Assembly: GCA_017744365.1 (NCBI GenBank)
Contig: JAGIBL010000001.1
Coordinates: 620,001-684,000, forward strand
Direction: 5' to 3'
Length of the DNA: 64,000 nt
Source of the DNA: Nocardioidaceae bacterium
GTDB lineage: Bacteria > Actinomycetota > Actinomycetes > Propionibacteriales > Nocardioidaceae
A program made the position numbers and the translations under genes. Below, piece by piece: positions 56,540 to 64,000 of the stretch (position 1 is the first letter of the stretch; each line of letters opens with the position of its first letter). The notes under the pieces were generated by a model. That model ran no database searches, had not been told where the DNA came from, and saw only the letters and a list, made by a program, of their open reading frames with translations.

Positions 56540-56547
56540 CGGCGGTC

Positions 56548-57420
56548 TCAGCGCGTGCGCCCCACCAGGTGGGGTGCACCGCTCTTCGGGTTGGTCAGCG
56601 AGAAGTCGATGCCCTCGTCGACCGTGCGGGACCCGAACGCGACCGTGGCCGGCAGCAGGATCGGCTTCTTGAACTCGACCTCGACGGTCACCTCGTTCGG
56701 CAGCCGGTTCGCGATCGCGGCCACGCAGCGGGCCTTGCTCCACATGCCGTGCGCGATCTGGCGCGGGAACCCGAACGCCTTCGCGGTCAGCGGGTAGAGG
56801 TGGATCGGGTTGTGGTCGCCGGAGACGCTCGCGTACCGACGGCCCAGGTTGCCCTCCAGCCGCCAGGTCAGGCCGGCGCCCGGGACGACCTCGAACGGCG
56901 CCGACTTCTCGACCTTCGCGTCCGCGTCGCCCTTGCCCGGGCGCAGGTAGTTCGAGACCGACTCCCAGACGACGTCCTCGCCGCTGGTCACCGTGGTGAC
57001 CAGGTCGAAGACCTTGCCTTTGGCGTGCCCGCGCAGGTTGGTCGCCACCGCGGTCACGTCCAGCCGCTCGTTCGGGGCGATCGGCCGGTGCTGGGTGATG
57101 GTGTTGCCCAGGTGCACGCTGCCGATGGCGGCGTACGGGAAGGACGCGTCGGTCATGATCCCCATGTGCAGCGGAAACGCCAGCATGTGCGGGTAGGTCA
57201 GCGGCAGCGCCTGCGACTTCTCGAAGCCGCACACCTCGGCGTACGCCGCGACGTGGCCGGGGTCGATCGCGACGTCCTTGCGGGTCAGCCGCAGGTCGGG
57301 CAGCGCGCCGCCCTTCTTGGCGATGCCCGGGACCAGGTTGACCCCGGGGAGCGCCGGCAGCGCGGCCTTGAGCATGGTGGGCAGCGCCGATGGGGTGCCC
57401 GACAGGATGCGCTCGCTCAT
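56548..57420 (-). CDS. htdX: MaoC-type (3R)-hydroxyacyl dehydratase (HtdX-like)
   Basis: 290 residues with the double hot-dog MaoC fold. Central YAEVCGFEKSQALPLTYPHM and the C-terminal hydratase segment ASVSGDHNPIHLYPLTAKAFGFP (Asp and His of the R-hydratase motif D-xN-PIH) followed by IAHGMWSKA. Dehydrates (3R)-hydroxyacyl-CoA or -ACP. The start overlaps the stop of the fabG4 gene (TGATG). Gene order htdX-fabG4 divergent from fadA2 equals Rv0241c-Rv0242c/Rv0243 of M. tuberculosis. Confidence 0.9.
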   Translation of the reverse strand: MSERILSGTPSALPTMLKAALPALPGVNLVPGIAKKGGALPDLRLTRKDVAIDPGHVAAYAEVCGFEKSQALPLTYPHMLAFPLHMGIMTDASFPYAAIGSVHLGNTITQHRPIAPNERLDVTAVATNLRGHAKGKVFDLVTTVTSGEDVVWESVSNYLRPGKGDADAKVEKSAPFEVVPGAGLTWRLEGNLGRRYASVSGDHNPIHLYPLTAKAFGFPRQIAHGMWSKARCVAAIANRLPNEVTVEVEFKKPILLPATVAFGSRTVDEGIDFSLTNPKSGAPHLVGRTR

Positions 57421-58757
57421 CAGGCGCCGAGCATCATCTGGCCGCAGACCCGGACGACGTTGCCGTTGACCGCTGTCGAGCCGGGGCTCGCGTACCAGGC
57501 GATCGCCTCGGCCACGTCGACCGGCAGGCCGCCCTGGGACATCGCGTTCATCCGCTGACCGACCTCGCGGGTGGCGAACGGGACGGCCGCGGTCATCTGG
57601 GTGATGATGAAGCCCGGGGCCACGGCGTTGACGGTGATGTCGTTCTTGAGGTCGCCGGCGAGCGCGTCCACGAAGCCGATCACGCCGGCCTTGGAGGCCG
57701 CGTAGTTGGTCTGGCCGACGTTGCCCGCGATGCCGGCGATCGAGGACACCCCGATGATCCGGCCGTTCTTGTTGACCAGGCCCTGATCGAGCAACTCGCG
57801 GGTGATCCGCTCCGGGGCGACCAGGTTGACGTTGATCACCGAGTCCCAGCGGTCCTCGGCCATGTTCGCGAGCTTCTTGTCCCGGGTGATGCCCGCGTTG
57901 TGCACGACGATGTCGACGCCGCCGTGCTTTTCCTTGACGTGGTGGGCGATCCGCTGCGGCGCGTCCTTGGCGGTGATGTCGAGGGTGAGCAGGTCGCCGT
58001 CGAGCTCCTTGATGACCGAGGTCAGCTCGCTGGCCGCCTGCGGTACGTCGATGCCGAGCACGGTGGCGCCGTCGCGGTGCAGCACCCGGGCGATCTGCTC
58101 GCCGATGCCGCGCGAGGCGCCGGTGACGATGGCGACCTTGCCGGCCAGGGGCTTCTCCTGGTCGGCGACCTTGGCCGCCTTCTTGGTGCCGGTGGCGCCG
58201 AGGCGGGCGACCTGCCCGGAGACGTAGGCCGACTTGGGGGAGAGGAAGAAGGCCAGGGTCGAGTCCAGCGTGGACTCGGCGCCGGGGGCGACGTACACGA
58301 GGTTGACGGTGCCGCCCTTGCCGATCTCCTTGCCGAGGCTGCGGGTGAAGCCCTCGAGCGCACGCTGCGCGATCCGCTCCTCGGCGGTCTCGGTCTGGGT
58401 GGGGTTGGTGCCGAGCACGACGACGCGGGCGCAGGTCTTGAGGCTGCGCATCAGCGGGGTGAAGAACTGCTGGAGCGCGACCAGCTCCTCGGCGGTCTTC
58501 AGGCCGGTGGCGTCGAAGACCAGGCCCTTGTACTTCTCGCCCTCCTCGGCCTTGCGGGTGCTCGCCACGCCGAGGCCGTCCAGGGTGGCGACGACGCCCT
58601 CGGTCAGGCGGCCCTCGCCGCCCACGACCACGGTGCCGTCCACCAGCGGAGCGCCGGGGGTCCAGCGGTCGAGCTTGACCGGGCTGGGCAGGCCGAGGTT
58701 CTTGACGAACAGCTGGCCGATCGGGCTGGCGGTGAAGGACTGGTAGCGGTCGCTCAT
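57420..58757 (-). CDS. fabG4: High-molecular-weight 3-oxoacyl reductase (FabG4-like)
   Basis: 445 residues. The N-terminal 200 form a flavodoxin-like, catalytically silent domain typical of HMwFabG; the C-terminal SDR has VTGASRGIGEQIARVL, HNAGITRD, the active GVSSIAGIAGN and YAASKAGVIGF. Reduces 3-ketoacyl-CoA using NAD(H) in mycobacteria. ATG at 58757. The 167-nt gap to fadA2 carries two GTAACT repeats (58810-58815, 58822-58827) and the operator-like motif shared with the fatty acyl-CoA reductase. Confidence 0.93.
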   Translation of the reverse strand: MSDRYQSFTASPIGQLFVKNLGLPSPVKLDRWTPGAPLVDGTVVVGGEGRLTEGVVATLDGLGVASTRKAEEGEKYKGLVFDATGLKTAEELVALQQFFTPLMRSLKTCARVVVLGTNPTQTETAEERIAQRALEGFTRSLGKEIGKGGTVNLVYVAPGAESTLDSTLAFFLSPKSAYVSGQVARLGATGTKKAAKVADQEKPLAGKVAIVTGASRGIGEQIARVLHRDGATVLGIDVPQAASELTSVIKELDGDLLTLDITAKDAPQRIAHHVKEKHGGVDIVVHNAGITRDKKLANMAEDRWDSVINVNLVAPERITRELLDQGLVNKNGRIIGVSSIAGIAGNVGQTNYAASKAGVIGFVDALAGDLKNDITVNAVAPGFIITQMTAAVPFATREVGQRMNAMSQGGLPVDVAEAIAWYASPGSTAVNGNVVRVCGQMMLGA

Positions 58758-58871
58758 CGGTCTTCCTCGGGTCTCGTGTGCGGGTCTGCTTGCGGGCGCG
58801 CCTGAAAACGTAACTTCGTGTGTAACTCGGTGTCCACGTTTCGTGACGTGCCCCTCACTCCGTTTCCTTCA

Positions 58872-58898
58872 GCGATGTTACGCGCCAGTATTGTTGGG
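58872..58898. promoter_or_regulatory. Operator-like motif in the fabG4/fadA2 divergent promoter
   Basis: GCGATGTTACGCGCCAGTAT, followed by TGTTGGG, keeps TAC-N6-GTA and matches the motif at 20902-20928 in 21 of 27 positions. It lies 27-53 bp before fadA2 and 115-141 bp before fabG4. Confidence 0.5.
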
Positions 58899-58924
58899 TA
58901 CCCACCCGCAGATCAGGAGTTCAG

Positions 58925-60205
58925 ATGCTGTCCCAGACTCGTCGCGTCGCCGTCCTCGGCGGCAACCGGATTCCGTTCGCGCGCTCCAACACGGTCTACG
59001 CCAGCGCGTCGAACCAGGAGATGCTCACCGCGGCCCTGGACGGCCTGATCGCCCGCTTCGGGCTGGAGGGTGAGCGCCTCGGCGAGGTCGCCGCGGGTGC
59101 GGTGCTCAAGCACTCCCGCGACTTCAACCTGACCCGTGAGGCCGTGCTCGGCACCCGGCTCGCCCCGGAGACCCCGGCCGTGGACATCCAGCAGGCCTGC
59201 GGCACCGGCCTGCAGGCGATCATCTACGTGGCCAACAAGATCGCGCTGGGCCAGATGGAGTCCGGCATCGGCGGCGGCACCGACACCACCTCGGACGCCC
59301 CGATCGCGATCGGCGAGAAGCTGCGCAAGAAGCTCATCAAGCTCAACCAGGCCAAGTCGAACAAGGACCGGCTGGCTGTGCTCGCCTCGATTCGCCCGGG
59401 CGACATCAGCCTGGCGATCCCGTCGAACGGCGAGCCGCGGACCGGGCTGTCGATGGGTGAGCACCAGGCCCTGACCGCGCTCGAGTGGCAGATCACCCGC
59501 GAGGCCCAGGACGAGCTGGCCGCGGCGTCGCACCAGCACCTGGCGGCGTCGTACGAGGAGGGGTGGCAGGACGACCTCATCACCCCGTTCAACGGCATCG
59601 AGCGGGACAACAACCTGCGCGCCGACTCGACGATGGAGAAGCTCGCCAAGCTCAAGCCGGTCTTCGGCAAGGGCGAGGCGGCCACCATGACCGCCGGCAA
59701 CTCGACCCCGCTGACCGACGGCGCCTCCGCGGTGCTGCTCGGCTCGGAGGAGTGGGCCGCCGAGCAGGGCCTGGAGCCGCTGGCCTACCTGACCGAGTAC
59801 GAGACCGCGGCGGTCGACTTCGTGCACGGCAACGAGGGCCTGCTGATGGCTCCCGCGTACGCCGTGCCGCGGATGCTCGCGCGCGCCGGCCTGACGCTGC
59901 AGGACTTCGACTACTACGAGATCCACGAGGCGTTCGCCTCCCAGGTGCTCTCCACGCTCGCCGCGTGGGAGGACCCGGTGTTCTGCAAGGAGCGCCTCGG
60001 CCTCGACGCCCCGCTGGGCTCGATCGACCGATCCAAGCTGAACGTCAAGGGCTCCTCGCTGGCCGCGGGTCACCCGTTCGCCGCGACCGGTGCCCGGATC
60101 GTCGCGAACGCCGCCAAGCTGCTCAAGGAGAAGGGCCAGGGCCGTGCCCTGATCTCCGTGTGCGCCGCCGGCGGCCAGGGCGTCGTCGCCATCCTGGAGC
60201 GCTGA
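58925..60205 (+). CDS. fadA2: Acetyl-CoA acetyltransferase/3-ketoacyl-CoA thiolase (FadA2-like)
   Basis: 426 residues. Cleaves 3-ketoacyl-CoA with CoA, or condenses two acyl-CoAs. Nucleophilic Cys in DIQQACGTGLQA, the His of YYEIHEAFASQVL, GSSLAAGHPFAATGARI and the second Cys in SVCAAGGQGV. ATG at 58925 with CAGGAG 7 nt upstream. It sits divergently from fabG4-htdX, together supplying reduction, dehydration and thiolysis steps of acyl-CoA cycling. A TetR gene converges from downstream. Confidence 0.94.
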   Translation: MLSQTRRVAVLGGNRIPFARSNTVYASASNQEMLTAALDGLIARFGLEGERLGEVAAGAVLKHSRDFNLTREAVLGTRLAPETPAVDIQQACGTGLQAIIYVANKIALGQMESGIGGGTDTTSDAPIAIGEKLRKKLIKLNQAKSNKDRLAVLASIRPGDISLAIPSNGEPRTGLSMGEHQALTALEWQITREAQDELAAASHQHLAASYEEGWQDDLITPFNGIERDNNLRADSTMEKLAKLKPVFGKGEAATMTAGNSTPLTDGASAVLLGSEEWAAEQGLEPLAYLTEYETAAVDFVHGNEGLLMAPAYAVPRMLARAGLTLQDFDYYEIHEAFASQVLSTLAAWEDPVFCKERLGLDAPLGSIDRSKLNVKGSSLAAGHPFAATGARIVANAAKLLKEKGQGRALISVCAAGGQGVVAILER

Positions 60206-60212
60206 TCCGGGA

Positions 60213-60299
60213 GCGCTGACCTGGCGCAGAAGAGCATGTGTTGGCGCTGACCTGGCGCAAAAGTGCACGTACACGTGCACCTTTGCGCCAGGTCAGCGC
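60213..60299. repeat. 27-bp palindrome preceded by a direct copy of one arm
   Basis: GCGCTGACCTGGCGCA occurs at 60213-60228 and 60244-60259 (period 31). The second copy opens an inverted repeat: arms 60244-60270 and 60273-60299 pair over 27 bp with one mismatch and a 2-nt loop. Between the convergent fadA2 and TetR genes, so it may terminate both. Confidence 0.8.
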
Positions 60300-60329
60300 A
60301 ATTACGTGCGCCTTAGAGCCGGGTCGGCC

Positions 60330-61007
60330 TCAGCGGCCGGTGGCGAGAGCGACCGCGGTCGTGGTCAGGAACTCGCGGACCTGGTCGCCGTCGATCCGGG
60401 CGATGGTCGGGATGCCCGGGGCGCTCTCCTTGACCAGCAGGCCGATCCGGGCGAGCTGGAGGGCGCCGAGGCCCGAGGCGTACATGTAGTTCGCGACCAG
60501 GACGCTGTCCTCGACCTTGAAGTCGCCGGACTTCGCGCCCTCGTCGAGGGTCTGGGTCAGGGTGCGCAGGCAGGTCGAGATGGCGCGGCCGAGCCGGAAC
60601 AGCGCGCCTTCGCTGACCTGCTCGAGCAGCTCGGGCCCCGGACGGCGCATCAGCGTCTGGGCGCAGTCGACGAAGGCCGGGTACTCCAGGCCGTAGTCGA
60701 CGAACGCCGTCACCACGGCGCGCAGTCGCTCGGTGGGGGAGTCGACGGCTGCCTTCTCGGCCGCCTGCTCCAGCCGCTCGCGCAGCTCGTCGAGGTAGCT
60801 GACGACGGCCAGCGCGAACAGCTCCTCCTTACCGCTGAAGTGCCGGTAGATGATCGCGCGGTTGATCCCGACCGCCTTCGCGATGTCGTCGATCTGCGCG
60901 TCCCGGACGCCGCTCTCGTCGAAGAGGCGGCGGGTGGCCGCCAGGATCTCCTGCTCGCGGGCACGACGGCGCGCGGCGGCGGCGGACTGGCGGCTGGGGG
61001 TAGCCAT
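60330..61007 (-). CDS. TetR-family transcriptional regulator
   Basis: 225 residues. HTH: REQEILAATRRLFDESGVRD, then IDDIAKAVGINRAIIYRHFS (residues about 18-62). The C-terminal domain has DYGLEYPAFVDCAQTLMRRP and a YMYASGLGALQLARIGLLVK helix. Reads toward fadA2 and is a candidate controller of the fabG4/fadA2 locus and perhaps the fatty acyl-CoA reductase. ATG at 61007. On its sense strand the leader reads GTGTGTAACCCGG; a similar GTGTGTAACTCGG lies on the plus strand upstream of fabG4 (58819-58831). Confidence 0.9.
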   Translation of the reverse strand: MATPSRQSAAAARRRAREQEILAATRRLFDESGVRDAQIDDIAKAVGINRAIIYRHFSGKEELFALAVVSYLDELRERLEQAAEKAAVDSPTERLRAVVTAFVDYGLEYPAFVDCAQTLMRRPGPELLEQVSEGALFRLGRAISTCLRTLTQTLDEGAKSGDFKVEDSVLVANYMYASGLGALQLARIGLLVKESAPGIPTIARIDGDQVREFLTTTAVALATGR

Positions 61008-61058
61008 GTCCGAAATGCTAGTGCAACTCCGGGTTACACACCTGTCGCATTGTCGAAG

Positions 61059-62588
61059 TCAGTCGTGGACCTGCCCGGCGAGAGCGCGGACGGTCTCGAT
61101 CGTGTCCGCCTCCGCTGCCGTCTTGTCGTCGCGGTATCGCAGCACCCGGGCGAACCTCAGGGCCAGGCCTCCCGGGTAGCGGGTGCTGCGCTGGAGGCCG
61201 TCGAAGGCGATCTCGACGACCTGCTCGGGGCGGACGGTGACCACCCAGCCGTCGTCGGAGGTCTTCAGCTCGGTGAACCGCTCGGTCTGCCAGGCGAGCA
61301 TCTGGTCGGTCATGCCCTTGAACGTCTTGCCGAGCATCACGAAGCCGCCGGTCTCGGGGTCGCGGGCGCCGAGGTGGATGTTCGACAGGAACCCGCGGCG
61401 CCGGCCGCTGCCGTGCTCGATGGCCAGCACCACCAGGTCGAGGGTGTGCCGGGGCTTCACCTTGACCCAGGCCGCGCCCCGGCGGCCGGCCTCGTACGGG
61501 GCGTCGGGGCGCTTGAGGATGACCCCCTCCTGGCCAGCGGCGACCCGCTCGGCGAAGTACCGGGCAGCCTCGTCGGGGTCGGTGGTCACCAGCCGGTCGG
61601 TGCGCATGATGGCGGGCACCACCTGGTCGAGCACCTCCCAGCGGGCCTGGCCGGGCTGCTCGACGTACGAGGTGCCCTCGTGAGCGAGCAGGTCGAAGAA
61701 GAACGGGTGGACCGCGGTGCCGGAGAGGTCCTCGCGGGTCGACGTGCGGGAGGCGGTCTCCTGGAACGGGCGCGGCCGCCCGGTCGCGTCCACGGTCAGC
61801 GCCTCGCCGTCCAGGATCAGGCCGTCGGCGTCGAGAGCGCGGACCGCGGCGACCACGTCGGGCAGCCGGTCGCCGATCTCGTCGAGGCTGCGGGTGAAGA
61901 CCTGGACATCGTCGCCGCGCCGGTGCACCTGGATGCGGATCCCGTCGAGCTTGGTGTCGACCACGACCGGACCGGCTTCGGCGAGCGGGCCGAAGCCGGC
62001 CGGGACGTCGGGAGCCGAGGACGCGAGCATCGGGCGCACCGGCCGGCCCACCTCGAGGTCGAAGGCCTCCAGCGCGGCGACGCCACCGGTCAGGGCAGCC
62101 CGGGCGACCGGCCCGGTGGGCGCGCTGAACATCGCCGCCCGTCGTACGGCGGACAGCGGGACCTCGGCCGCCTCGGCGATCGCGTCGAGCACGACAGAGT
62201 CGAGGGCGCCCTGGCGGACCTGGCCGGTCATCACGGCGCGCAGGTAGGCCTGCTCGTCGGCAGTCAGGCGGGCGAAGAGCTCGGTCACCGCGGTCCGGCG
62301 CGCGAGCGCGGACCCTTCGCCGGACAGCGCGGCGATCCGCTCGAGCGTCGCGTCCACCTCGGTCAGGCCGACGCTCGGCGTCGCGGCCGGCGCGGGCAGG
62401 TCGGCCAGCCCGCGCCAGCCGACCCCGGTCCGGCGCTGGAGCAGGGTGCCGGACAGGTAGGCGGTCGCGATCTCGACCTCGTCGACCGGGACGGCCCGGA
62501 GCAGTGCCGCGATGAACCCGCGCTTCTCGGTCCGGGCGCGGGTGCCCGCCACCTGGGCCGAGGTGCGGACGACGTCGTCGAGGAGCAT
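61059..62588 (-). CDS. ligB: ATP-dependent DNA ligase (LigB type)
   Basis: 509 residues. N-terminal helical DNA-binding domain (about 1-180), adenylation domain with active Lys K213 in VVDTKLDGIRIQVH, then LILDGEALTVDA, FFFDLLAHEG, EGVILKRPDAPY and AAWVKVKPRH (motif V), and a C-terminal OB domain. Seals nicks with ATP; secondary to the NAD-dependent LigA, used in repair. Length and order match M. tuberculosis LigB. ATG at 62588. Divergent from a DNA glycosylase across 57 nt, a sensible repair pair. Confidence 0.93.
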   Translation of the reverse strand: MLLDDVVRTSAQVAGTRARTEKRGFIAALLRAVPVDEVEIATAYLSGTLLQRRTGVGWRGLADLPAPAATPSVGLTEVDATLERIAALSGEGSALARRTAVTELFARLTADEQAYLRAVMTGQVRQGALDSVVLDAIAEAAEVPLSAVRRAAMFSAPTGPVARAALTGGVAALEAFDLEVGRPVRPMLASSAPDVPAGFGPLAEAGPVVVDTKLDGIRIQVHRRGDDVQVFTRSLDEIGDRLPDVVAAVRALDADGLILDGEALTVDATGRPRPFQETASRTSTREDLSGTAVHPFFFDLLAHEGTSYVEQPGQARWEVLDQVVPAIMRTDRLVTTDPDEAARYFAERVAAGQEGVILKRPDAPYEAGRRGAAWVKVKPRHTLDLVVLAIEHGSGRRRGFLSNIHLGARDPETGGFVMLGKTFKGMTDQMLAWQTERFTELKTSDDGWVVTVRPEQVVEIAFDGLQRSTRYPGGLALRFARVLRYRDDKTAAEADTIETVRALAGQVHD

Positions 62589-62633
62589 GCACTCATCCTG
62601 CCCGGTGGCACCGACAGTGTCGGGTGGCCCGGT

Positions 62634-62639
62634 TACGGT
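62634..62639 (+). promoter_or_regulatory. -10 box of a leaderless promoter
   Basis: TACGGT with a 6-nt gap to the glycosylase ATG; no Shine-Dalgarno. Confidence 0.45.
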
Positions 62640-62645
62640 GACGCC

Positions 62646-63560
62646 ATGACCCCGCTGACGCGCACCTGGCGTCCCGACTGGCCCTGTCCGGTCGGGGCGG
62701 TGCTGGGGGTGCACCGACGCGGGGCCGGCGACCCGACGTACCGGATCGTCGCCGACGGCCGGCACCGCCGGGCGTTCCGCACACCGGAGGGTCCGGTCAG
62801 CCTCGAGGTCGGTCCGCTCGACTCGAACGGCGAGGTGCACGCGCGGGCCTGGGGCGAGGGCGCCGACTGGGCGCTGGACACGCTGCCACGCCTGCTCGGG
62901 GCCGACGACGACCCGGCCGGGTTCGTCCCGCCGCCGCAGCTGGCCGCGTCCTGGCGACGGCTCCAGCACTGGCGGCTCGGCGGCAGCGGCCTGGTCTGGG
63001 AGTCGCTGGCGCCGACGATCATCGAGCAGAAGGTCACCGGCAAGGAGGCGTTCGGCGCCTTCCGCCAGCTCGTGCGGCGGTTCGGTGAGCGTGCGCCCGG
63101 GCCGGACGGGCTCGACCTGATGCTGCAGCCCACCCCCGAGCAGGTCCGGGCGATCCCGTCGTGGGAGTGGCTCAAGCTGCCCGTCGACGGAGGCCGGTCC
63201 CGGCCGCTGGTCGGTGCCGCCCGGGTGGCGGACGCCCTGCAGCGTGCCGCCGACGCGGGCGTCGAGGAGTTCGACCGCAGCGTCCGCACGCTGCCCGGCA
63301 TCGGCGTCTGGACGAGCGCCGAGGTCCGTGCGAGCGCGCTGGGCGACGCGGACGCCGTCAGCTTCGGCGACTACCACCTCGGCAAGGACGTGGGCTGGGC
63401 GCTGGTGGGGGAGGCGGTCGACGACGACGCGGTCGCCGAGCTGCTCGAGCCGTACCGGCCGCACCGCCACCGGGTGCAGCAGCTGGTCGCGGCCGGCGGG
63501 CACGGTCGCCCGCGCCGGGGTCCGCGGATGGCGCCGCGGACACACCTGCCCGCGCGTTGA
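62646..63560 (+). CDS. HhH-GPD DNA glycosylase (AlkA-like, 3-methyladenine type)
   Basis: 304 residues. N-terminal AlkA-like beta domain, then the helix-hairpin-helix LPGIGVWTSAEVRASALG followed by the catalytic Asp region DAVSFGDYHLGKDV. Removes alkylated or otherwise damaged bases, starting base excision repair. No Fe-S cysteines at the C terminus, which separates it from endonuclease III/MutY. ATG at 62646, probably leaderless. Confidence 0.87.
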   Translation: MTPLTRTWRPDWPCPVGAVLGVHRRGAGDPTYRIVADGRHRRAFRTPEGPVSLEVGPLDSNGEVHARAWGEGADWALDTLPRLLGADDDPAGFVPPPQLAASWRRLQHWRLGGSGLVWESLAPTIIEQKVTGKEAFGAFRQLVRRFGERAPGPDGLDLMLQPTPEQVRAIPSWEWLKLPVDGGRSRPLVGAARVADALQRAADAGVEEFDRSVRTLPGIGVWTSAEVRASALGDADAVSFGDYHLGKDVGWALVGEAVDDDAVAELLEPYRPHRHRVQQLVAAGGHGRPRRGPRMAPRTHLPAR

Positions 63561-63580
63561 CGAACACGGCGGAGATAGAA

Positions 63581-63608
63581 CAGGGCCGGTCCCGAAGGAC
63601 CGGCCCTG
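63581..63608. terminator. Bidirectional terminator hairpin
   Basis: Perfect 12-bp stem CAGGGCCGGTCC / GGACCGGCCCTG with a CGAA loop, between the convergent glycosylase and surface-protein genes. Confidence 0.9.
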
Positions 63609-63623
63609 CCCAGAAGCGAGAGA

Positions 63624-64000
63624 TCAGCTCGCCGCGGTGAAGGTGCTCGCGACACCGAGCTGGATGTCGGCGCCGATCGGCAGCCCCAGCTTCTTGTTCC
63701 CGAGGATCACCCGCACGCCGACGATGGCGCTGTAGCCGGGCTTCGCCAGCTGCTGGTTGATGTAGACGGTGCCGAGGCCGAGCACGAAGATCTGCGTGTT
63801 CGGCTTGACGTCGATCGGGATCGTCTTGCCGGCGACCTTGAGGTTCACGAACGTGAGCTTCTGCTCCTCGAGGTGGCCGCCGGGCAGCGCCGGGTTCTTG
63901 GCCACGTGCGAGGTCACCTTGATCGCGTCCGCGGTGATGAGACCGCCGAGGATGTTGACCCGGGCGATCTGGTGCTCGGCGTACGCGTCGGAGGAGCCGA
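63624..64000 (-). CDS. Choice-of-anchor P-like surface protein, 5' part outside the window
   Basis: The last 125 residues are visible; the frame is open to base 64000, so the gene continues beyond the edge. Sequence such as ARVNILGGLITADAIKVTS, LTFVNLKVAGKTIPI, NTQIFVLGLGTVYINQQ and SAIVGVRVILG is typical of choice-of-anchor P proteins, secreted beta-rich surface proteins. It ends at FTAAS with no cell-wall sorting tail. Signal peptide and full length cannot be seen. An in-frame GTG at 63917 lies within the conserved region and is not the true start. Confidence 0.75.
   Translation of the reverse strand, partial: GSSDAYAEHQIARVNILGGLITADAIKVTSHVAKNPALPGGHLEEQKLTFVNLKVAGKTIPIDVKPNTQIFVLGLGTVYINQQLAKPGYSAIVGVRVILGNKKLGLPIGADIQLGVASTFTAAS

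Noticed and set aside
60306-63560. Plus-strand open frame of over 1,000 codons
   Set aside because: The part before 62646 is antisense to the TetR and ligase genes, which show clear domains; only the glycosylase portion is a gene.

Overview
The window is very GC-rich, densely coded chromosomal DNA from an actinobacterium. SepH, an SsgA/SsgB-like protein, DUF4193, DUF3710, DUF3159, DUF3093 and DUF5998 proteins, an F420/LLM-type oxidoreductase, HNH/13E12 proteins, and gene order shared with both Mycobacterium tuberculosis and Streptomyces point to a non-mycolate member of the Propionibacteriales. Nocardioides or a close relative is most likely; this is inference from recalled gene families and order, not from a search. 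I see no rRNA, tRNA, CRISPR array, IS element or prophage. No gene-free stretch exceeds about 200 bases.

Layout. 1-5.7 kb: 3' end of a carbamate kinase, a cyanuric-acid-amidohydrolase/barbiturase-type enzyme, a CaiB-type CoA transferase, a fused acyl-CoA carboxyltransferase, a TetR regulator and an acetyltransferase. 5.7-11.5 kb (minus): parC, then an LprG-like lipoprotein, a P55-type MFS transporter and a sucrase/ferredoxin-like protein, closely spaced. 11.6-18.8 kb: GNAT/acyl-CoA-synthetase fusion, PAP2 phosphatase, DUF5998, phosphodiesterase, thymidine kinase, sulfurtransferase. 18.8-25.4 kb: a two-domain fatty acyl-CoA reductase, SepH, a TRIC-type channel, an aldonolactone oxidase and an MFS protein. 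25.4-36.7 kb: a conserved core block (ferrochelatase, suhB, DUF4193, DUF3093, dut, DUF3710, OB-fold, DUF3159, two TrkA-type K+ proteins, a KimA-like K+ importer, an RNA methyltransferase), then a minimal channel and an LLM oxidoreductase. 36.8-50 kb: aconitase followed by more accessory genes: a glycosyltransferase/TetR pair, a two-TM propeller protein with a SigE-family sigma factor, an HNH protein under an apparent LexA box, an SsgB-like protein, a DUF2236 protein with its TetR, and an ECF41 sigma factor with an NmrA-like partner. 50-64 kb: dxs, a lipoprotein with a zinc-protease motif, PAC2, TesB, YciI, an htdX-fabG4/fadA2 divergent locus, TetR, an ATP-dependent DNA ligase, a DNA glycosylase and a partial surface protein.

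Themes. Lipid chemistry recurs (acyl-CoA carboxyltransferase, LprG/P55, fatty acyl-CoA reductase, TesB, FabG4/HtdX/FadA2), and one operator-like motif is shared by the fatty acyl-CoA reductase and the fabG4/fadA2 promoter 38 kb away. Potassium handling is clustered at 31-36 kb. Control signals are readable in the DNA: a palindrome inside the acn promoter, a LexA box against the -10 of the HNH gene, an ECF41-type promoter, and several TetR palindromes. Many genes look leaderless (TANNNT followed 6-8 nt later by the start codon).

The least explained structures are repeats at convergent gene ends: a 32-nt-period tandem repeat at two loci 40 kb apart sharing the core CGGGCAGTTTGT, a 27-bp palindrome with an extra direct copy, and a 29-bp inverted repeat.
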